Source: Lachnospiraceae bacterium (GTDB lineage Bacteria > Bacillota > Clostridia > Lachnospirales > Lachnospiraceae). Taken from it: a DNA stretch of 64,000 bases. The stretch spans positions 1 through 64,000 of the forward strand of contig JAFXAZ010000005.1 of assembly GCA_017521985.1 (NCBI GenBank). Direction: 5' to 3'. How positions within the stretch are numbered: position 1 is the stretch's first letter; each line of letters starts with the position of its first letter. The notes beneath the pieces are model-generated. The model was not told the DNA's origin. It did not search any database and worked only from the letters and a program-made list of their open reading frames with translations. The position numbers and the translations under genes are program-made. Shown here piece by piece: positions 59,184 through 64,000 of the stretch.

Positions 59184-59717
59184 TTAAGCCACCTCCTGTA
59201 TTGCCTGTGATAATAAATCTGCAAGAAATTTTGCATAGCCTGTTTCCAATTCCGTCAGCTCTCTGTAATGTAAAAGGATTACGGCACCAGCTGGTTCTCC
59301 CTCGCATACTACCGGATATAAACTGTCTATTTGATAGTTGCCATCACGGAGCAGGTTTAAGGGATCTTCCTCTTTGTATAAATATTTCTTCCCATATCTG
59401 ATAAGGGAAATAACATCTTCAGATAATTTTGCAGTTGTGGAAAGTGATACTCCACGGACTTCAAGAATATTATCTGTATTACAAATGATGCAAGGTGCAT
59501 TACAGTTTTGAGCAAATGCACGTAAGTATTGCTTGCATAAGGATTGTATGGTTTTTAATGGATGGTACTTGTGGATAACAAGCTGATTATCACAAAGAAT
59601 GATTTCCAAAGGATCATTTTCATTTATGTGCATAGCACGTCGATATTCTTTCGGAAGTACAATTCTTCCAAGGTCATCTACACGTCTGAGTACACCGGTT
59701 ACTTGATTGTTTTTCAT
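59184..59717 (-). CDS. SpoVT/AbrB-like transcription factor
   Basis: A 177-residue protein. The N-terminal AbrB swapped-hairpin domain (about 4-52) reads TGVLRRVDDLGRIVLPKEYR and is followed by a C-terminal GAF-like domain of about 120 residues, the SpoVT architecture. SpoVT regulates forespore genes in spore-formers, so an element-borne paralogue may tie element genes to host state. A terminator upstream (59,736-59,762) could give it separate control. Confidence 0.88.
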   Translation of the reverse strand: MKNNQVTGVLRRVDDLGRIVLPKEYRRAMHINENDPLEIILCDNQLVIHKYHPLKTIQSLCKQYLRAFAQNCNAPCIICNTDNILEVRGVSLSTTAKLSEDVISLIRYGKKYLYKEEDPLNLLRDGNYQIDSLYPVVCEGEPAGAVILLHYRELTELETGYAKFLADLLSQAIQEVA

Positions 59718-59735
59718 ATGGGACTCCTTTCAAAA

Positions 59736-59762
59736 AAGGGAATACCTCTGTGGCATTCCCTT
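59736..59762 (-). terminator. Terminator on minus strand upstream of SpoVT-like gene
   Basis: AAGGGAAT and ATTCCCTT form a perfect stem (59736-59743 and 59755-59762), followed on the minus strand by TTTTG. It should reduce readthrough from the 59,789 gene. Confidence 0.7.
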
Positions 59763-59788
59763 CATAAACAGTATTATTATTGTATGCA

Positions 59789-60460
59789 TTACGCTGCATT
59801 AGATGAGCCTGTATTAGACCAATTATTGCTCTGACGTTTGGCAAGCTCGTTTCTGCCTTGCAGTATAATGGAAGCAGAAACAACCTTTTCCCAGGCATCA
59901 ATATAAGAAGAAACCCGACTTAAAAGCTGAAACAATTCCATGTCGCTTAAATTGGCATATACCATATTTTTACGCACATAGGAGCCACTTTTCATATAGG
60001 TGCCGCCACTTGCATTTTTCATGGGAATGCCTTTGCCGTTTTCCACTTCGATATACCAGGGAAGATTTCTTACATTGCCTTTATTGTCTTTCTCCGCTCT
60101 GATGATTCTAATCTTGGTTACAGAAGAAAAGCCATCTTTGTCTTTTTCGCCAAATATTTTATCCTGCTGGAAGGTATAGCTTTGAAATCCGGCAGTAATA
60201 CGTGACAGGATAAATTTCGCTTCCTCCGGAGAAATGTTTACATTCACAATCTTTGAATTGGCACCGGTTCCGTTGGAGTAATCGATCATCTGGATCCCGA
60301 TAAGGGAGTGACGCTTTTTGCCATCCGGTCCCGGTTCACCATCTGCATGAATGTGGGCATAAGTAGGTATGGAAGCAGCCTTCAGCTTATCCTGGAACTC
60401 GATGAGTACTTTATTGTTTTTGTAGACAGAAATCTGTCTTGAAATATATTCTTCATTCAT
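59789..60460 (-). CDS. Hypothetical protein
   Basis: A 223-residue soluble protein: MNEEYISRQISVYKNNKVLI, IVNVNISPEEAKFILSRITA, FGEKDKDGFSSVTKIRIIRA, with a Ser/Asn-rich tail. The middle is beta-rich and the helices may pack as a DNA- or RNA-binding domain, but no family is recognised. It follows the VWA gene in the same direction. Confidence 0.62.
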   Translation of the reverse strand: MNEEYISRQISVYKNNKVLIEFQDKLKAASIPTYAHIHADGEPGPDGKKRHSLIGIQMIDYSNGTGANSKIVNVNISPEEAKFILSRITAGFQSYTFQQDKIFGEKDKDGFSSVTKIRIIRAEKDNKGNVRNLPWYIEVENGKGIPMKNASGGTYMKSGSYVRKNMVYANLSDMELFQLLSRVSSYIDAWEKVVSASIILQGRNELAKRQSNNWSNTGSSNAA

Positions 60461-60487
60461 TTTATTATCCCTTCTTTCATTATTATA

Positions 60488-62572
60488 TTAGGCAACAAGC
60501 TGTGTTTTGATTTGCTGGATGATTAGCTTACCAAGGTTTACAGGAAGACTCTCCAGATTGGTAATATCCAGAAATCCATCCTTATAAATTCTTTGGATGT
60601 TGGGCTTATCACTGCCGATAGCTGCAGCAAATAAATGGATGCCTTTTGCTGTGTACTCTTTCTTTATCCCACGTAGATCTGCTTCGGCCTCTGTCCCGTA
60701 ATAACCGGCCCCTGCAGGCTGTCCATCCGATATGATAATCAGTAATTTGATTGCCTCCGGCCTGGTCATAAGGCGTTCGGCGACATACCGAAGTGCGGCA
60801 CCATCTCGGTTACAATCTCTGGCACTCATATCCATCAGACGGTATTGATCTTTGTTATCAATGGAATCATATTCCGCATATGCAAAGAGTTGAACACTGT
60901 CATCGTAATCTTCCGTATGCCCGTAGATCGCAATGGGAATATTCAAACCTTTACAGAAATCATGCAAAATAATGGAAGCAGAGCGGGCATGTGTAATACG
61001 GTCACAACTGCTCATAGAACCACTTTCGTCATTTAAGATAGCAACAGCAATATCAATACGATCATTTGGGAGTTTCATTTTGTAAAAAATCTTACCATCA
61101 TTCCGGAAGGCATTTCTGGCATTCATACGTTTTCCCATCGGCAGATTATCCAGCTTACCACCTTCCTTGTAATCTTTCAGAATTTGGGAAATCTGTTTCT
61201 GAAGTCGCTTGGAGATGAGCAGGAGAGGAGGAGCCACTTTCTGATAGGCTTCCATGTAGGATGTGTCCACGTAAGACATGCGGTTAATATTAACCGGTAT
61301 TCCTCGGTGGGCATTGCCATATCGGATTTTGTCTGATTCTTGCTGAAGTTCTTCTGCAAGTTCCTCTTCATATTCCGCATAAGCTGCATCTTCTGCGAGC
61401 TGTGTCATGATACGCTGCATATCCTGAGTTGCCTGAGATACATATCCGGTTCCCGCATAGTTGGTATTTTTGGTTATGCCGCCATCACCATCATCCTCAA
61501 TGTCTTCCGTTTTTTCCAGTTCCATACGTCCGGTTTCATAATCCAGAACCTTTTGAAGTTGTTCCATTTCTTCGGTATCATCAGAAGGATCATGACGTTT
61601 GCACTTTCCCTTTGCCAAAGGCTTACCACCGCTGGAAGGCATCGGGATGCCCTGAGCCAATTGACCATTCATATCAGCCATGGCGTTATCGGTACCATTC
61701 TTTATGTCTTCCCGGACCTTTTCTATAAAGCTTTTCATATAAGGCCAGACAAACAACAGCATCTTATTGGCTGCATCAAAACGTGCCCTGGCATCATCAT
61801 CATATGCTGCATCGTCTATATAAGAAATGCAATCATAAAGCGTGTTCAAATAAGGTCCTTTGTAGCCGTGGAGATTGTTGATATCTCCGGTTTTTGCATA
61901 CTGGATCAGCAGATTGATAATGATGAACACTTCATGATGCTGCTTGTCGATCTGTTCTGATACACTATCCATATCCTCAGCAAAGCGAAGGTTGTTTAGT
62001 AGAATGCCGGTTTTGACATTTCCCGGAAATGCATCACACATGCGCCCCTCAATGTACATATCCTCCATGATATTTACCAGAGCATGGGTGATATGACTGA
62101 TGGCAGTAATGACAGCTTTATCATCCTCATCAAAACACTGAAGGATTTCCAAAAGACTATTTTCCTGTTTTGGGGAGAGGTCTTCCGGTACCTGTGGATA
62201 GAAACGTCCGCTGGTCAATGTCTGGGCATAGGTTGCGAGCATGGTAAAGTCTGAGTACAACATATGTCCACACTCATGACCTACGATACCTATGAGACTG
62301 TCCGTTTTCAGGCTTCTGGTTGGAAAGCTTTGTGTCAGGTAATTGCCGGCATTCACATGAATGAGGCGGTTATCCGTGTTAGCAATATCCGCATGATCAG
62401 AAGTGTCCCAAAAGGTAACCACCTTACATGATCGGCGATATCGTTTGGTGATTCCTTCAGCAATATCTGTTAAGTAGGCGGCAAATTGTTTGGATGAAAA
62501 AATTTGTTCATCCGTCATTTTGTTTTTTAAATCATATATCCGGCGCTTGATCGCCAGATGAGAGGTTCTCAT
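60488..62572 (-). CDS. HExxH metallopeptidase-like and VWA domain protein
   Basis: A 694-residue protein. The N-terminal part has a zinc-site motif GHECGHMLYSDF (HExxH). The middle is acidic (about 295-420). A C-terminal VWA domain (about 495-690) has MIDAS residues DESGSMSS, the Asp in IISDGQPAG and a Thr-like position in GAALRYVAERL. This resembles predicted metal-dependent peptidase plus VWA proteins (COG3864-like) that work with MoxR-type ATPases, one of which lies just upstream. ATG 62572 is used; a GTG at 62584 is closer to AAGGG but badly spaced. Confidence 0.82.
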   Translation of the reverse strand: MRTSHLAIKRRIYDLKNKMTDEQIFSSKQFAAYLTDIAEGITKRYRRSCKVVTFWDTSDHADIANTDNRLIHVNAGNYLTQSFPTRSLKTDSLIGIVGHECGHMLYSDFTMLATYAQTLTSGRFYPQVPEDLSPKQENSLLEILQCFDEDDKAVITAISHITHALVNIMEDMYIEGRMCDAFPGNVKTGILLNNLRFAEDMDSVSEQIDKQHHEVFIIINLLIQYAKTGDINNLHGYKGPYLNTLYDCISYIDDAAYDDDARARFDAANKMLLFVWPYMKSFIEKVREDIKNGTDNAMADMNGQLAQGIPMPSSGGKPLAKGKCKRHDPSDDTEEMEQLQKVLDYETGRMELEKTEDIEDDGDGGITKNTNYAGTGYVSQATQDMQRIMTQLAEDAAYAEYEEELAEELQQESDKIRYGNAHRGIPVNINRMSYVDTSYMEAYQKVAPPLLLISKRLQKQISQILKDYKEGGKLDNLPMGKRMNARNAFRNDGKIFYKMKLPNDRIDIAVAILNDESGSMSSCDRITHARSASIILHDFCKGLNIPIAIYGHTEDYDDSVQLFAYAEYDSIDNKDQYRLMDMSARDCNRDGAALRYVAERLMTRPEAIKLLIIISDGQPAGAGYYGTEAEADLRGIKKEYTAKGIHLFAAAIGSDKPNIQRIYKDGFLDITNLESLPVNLGKLIIQQIKTQLVA

Positions 62573-62837
62573 TGTAAAATTCACATCCCTTCATTATAGG
62601 TAGTTTTTCCGAAAGTAATTCTTCTGTGGTATATCCAAAATATCTCGCCATGGATGCCAATATGTATGTAGGAGGCAAGCAGGAAGCAGTTTCATATCTG
62701 GAAATACTTCTCACAGTAATCCCAAGAATTCTGGCAAGTGTTTGCTGGGAAAGCTTTGGGGTTTTACTGAGCCGTAGATAGCGGATGTTTTTGGATAAAT
62801 TTCTCATAATTGTTTGCTCGTCTATTAAGCTAGGCAT
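62532..62837 (-). CDS. XRE-family regulator
   Basis: A 101-residue protein after AGGAGG. The helix-turn-helix spans about 12-70 (RNLSKNIRYLRLSKTPKLSQ, TLARILGITVRSISRYETAS). It lies between the MoxR-type ATPase and the VWA gene and overlaps the latter by 41 bases, so it is probably translated from the same mRNA. It may be an operon autoregulator. Confidence 0.82.
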   Translation of the reverse strand: MPSLIDEQTIMRNLSKNIRYLRLSKTPKLSQQTLARILGITVRSISRYETASCLPPTYILASMARYFGYTTEELLSEKLPIMKGCEFYNENLSSGDQAPDI

Positions 62838-62848
62838 ATGTACACCTC

Positions 62849-64000
62849 CTAAGCTGCAAATTTTTGCTCCAAACATGATGAGAGGATATCGGCACGGTTT
62901 TCAGGATCTCCAGATACTGAAGAAAGGACAGTAATCCTTGCTGCATCCAGTGCACTGTTACATATCATATAGGACTGTACCCAGTTGATCAGCTCTCGAA
63001 CTCCGCAGCTTCCATCGTTGATCAGTGTTTCTTTACAATGTTCACTGATTTCCTGAACAGCATTTGCCATATCTATAACCATGGATTTATCCGTACATCC
63101 TGTGATCTTCATGACACGTTCTGCCATGGTATCTACATCCGGAGCTTCCATATCAAGGATAAGGTTCATTCTGGAAATAACGGACTGGTTAATATCTCTA
63201 CATCCGGCATAATTATTATTGGTTGTAATCACAATAACAGTATCCGGATGTCTGTGAATGACTTCACCAGTCGTGAGGGTTACACTTGCACAGCGGTCCA
63301 GTAATGCATTCAGACCGACCAAAACACCTGGATTGGCAATGACGGTAGGTTCCTGTATTTCTATCAGATACCCGTTTCGGATTGCCTGGATCAGTGGGGT
63401 TTCCACATAGCGGAATTTCTGTCCGGATGCATTGTCGCCAGCAAGTGCTTCTGCATCTTTTCGCATAGTTTCAAGAAGCTTGTCATATACTTCTGCATCT
63501 GTAATGGATTCATCATATATGCCGGTAAGCTTTTTGTATGCAGAAGGTGGATCCATCTGAACGTCTGTGAGAGAAGGATATTCTTTCTGATAAGGTGATT
63601 TCTCCATGGTATCAGGTAACATCTGGCCAAGAAAATCGTAGATCTCTGTATTGGCAGAACATGTGTAATACATATAGGGAAGTCCAAGGCCTGCAGCAAT
63701 AGCTTTCGCACCTTCTGTTTTACCGGTTCCTGCCGGGCCACGCATCATAAAGTTACGCATTGGCTGGATGCCGGAGGAAGTCAGGTGGGCGTGCTGACAG
63801 ATGGTTACGACTTCCGGAGGAATTACATACCAGTCTTCCAGTTTAGGAACCAAAAGAGATTCTTCCGCAGTAAGTTTTCTGGAGGAGAGAGGGTATTTTC
63901 CTATAAAATCATTTTTATCAGTTGTTATACTACTACCGGATGAAACGGATCCTTTTAATATCTGGAAGGTTCCAAACAGGACACTGCTCGGAGAATAAGT
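62849..64000 (-). CDS. MoxR-type AAA+ ATPase, 5' end beyond window
   Basis: The frame is open to the right edge, so the N-terminus is missing; about 383 residues are visible. Motifs: Walker A GPAGTGKTEG, Walker B IEIQEP, sensor 1 ITTNNNYAG, arginine-finger region NQSVISRMNLIL and sensor 2 near GVRELINWVQ. MoxR-type ATPases remodel partners, often with VWA proteins. Here the XRE and VWA genes follow directly. Its TTG near 63,853 is not the true start because the frame continues upstream. Confidence 0.88.
   Translation of the reverse strand, partial: TYSPSSVLFGTFQILKGSVSSGSSITTDKNDFIGKYPLSSRKLTAEESLLVPKLEDWYVIPPEVVTICQHAHLTSSGIQPMRNFMMRGPAGTGKTEGAKAIAAGLGLPYMYYTCSANTEIYDFLGQMLPDTMEKSPYQKEYPSLTDVQMDPPSAYKKLTGIYDESITDAEVYDKLLETMRKDAEALAGDNASGQKFRYVETPLIQAIRNGYLIEIQEPTVIANPGVLVGLNALLDRCASVTLTTGEVIHRHPDTVIVITTNNNYAGCRDINQSVISRMNLILDMEAPDVDTMAERVMKITGCTDKSMVIDMANAVQEISEHCKETLINDGSCGVRELINWVQSYMICNSALDAARITVLSSVSGDPENRADILSSCLEQKFAA

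Noticed and set aside
1-64000. CRISPR arrays, rRNA genes, complete prophage
   Set aside because: No regularly spaced direct repeats, no rRNA-like sequence and no capsid, tail or terminase genes were seen.

Overview
The window looks like chromosome plus integrated accessory DNA from a low-to-moderate GC Clostridia, most likely a Lachnospiraceae gut or rumen bacterium. The grounds are AGGAGG-type ribosome sites, a Firmicutes-type LexA box, SpoVT/AbrB and DUF5688-like proteins, Tn916-style orf7/orf8 sigma-like genes, and DUF4177/XRE modules. This is inference; no rRNA or other taxonomic marker is present.

Region 1 (1-2,600) holds the 5' part of an IS256-family transposase, a small XRE regulator and a 12-TM-type LuxR regulator, all on the minus strand. 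An array of ATCCCAC half-sites and a perfect palindrome separate them from region 2.

Region 2 (2,665-28,220) is about 25 kb of co-directional plus-strand genes and is the main candidate for an undescribed system. Nine of its proteins carry canonical CxxC...CxxC zinc ribbons and a tenth is Cys-rich. They are soluble with coiled coils, fused to membrane segments, or tailing PH-like domains. Between them lie lipoproteins, a cytosolic 5'-nucleotidase-type metallophosphatase, a ferric-type ABC transporter (binding protein, fused permease, short ATPase), a beta-propeller lipoprotein and a YegP-like protein. After a terminator follows a 2,414-residue lipoprotein with two VWA domains, the second split by a fibro-slime domain. 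Where topology can be judged, the ribbons fall on the cytosolic face and the large domains outside, which suggests an envelope-associated assembly.

Region 3 (28,941-40,782) holds a two-part sigma-like pair and then a compact Tad/Flp-type pilus locus: CpaF-like ATPase, two TadB/C-like membrane proteins, two tandem pilins, two TadE/G-like pseudopilins, a SAF-domain CpaB-like protein, a Pro/Glu-rich anchored protein, a 1,375-residue secreted glycine-rich adhesin and a divergent A24-type prepilin peptidase.

Region 4 (40,860-44,650) holds an SOS operon (LexA box, small protein, Y-family polymerase, SRAP protein), then an XRE regulator with GTTCT/AGAAC operator repeats and small genes.

Region 5 (44,659-64,000) is mobile-element-like and mostly on the minus strand. 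It has a serine recombinase with repeats at its promoter, many small unknown proteins, an extra NAD-dependent DNA ligase, a leader with a consensus promoter and two tandem terminators, an XRE/DUF4177 module, a DinJ/YoeB toxin-antitoxin pair, YopX-, DUF5688- and SpoVT-like genes, and a MoxR-type AAA+ ATPase paired with an HExxH/VWA protein. Terminator-like hairpins recur between genes. The ATPase gene runs off the right edge and the transposase off the left edge.
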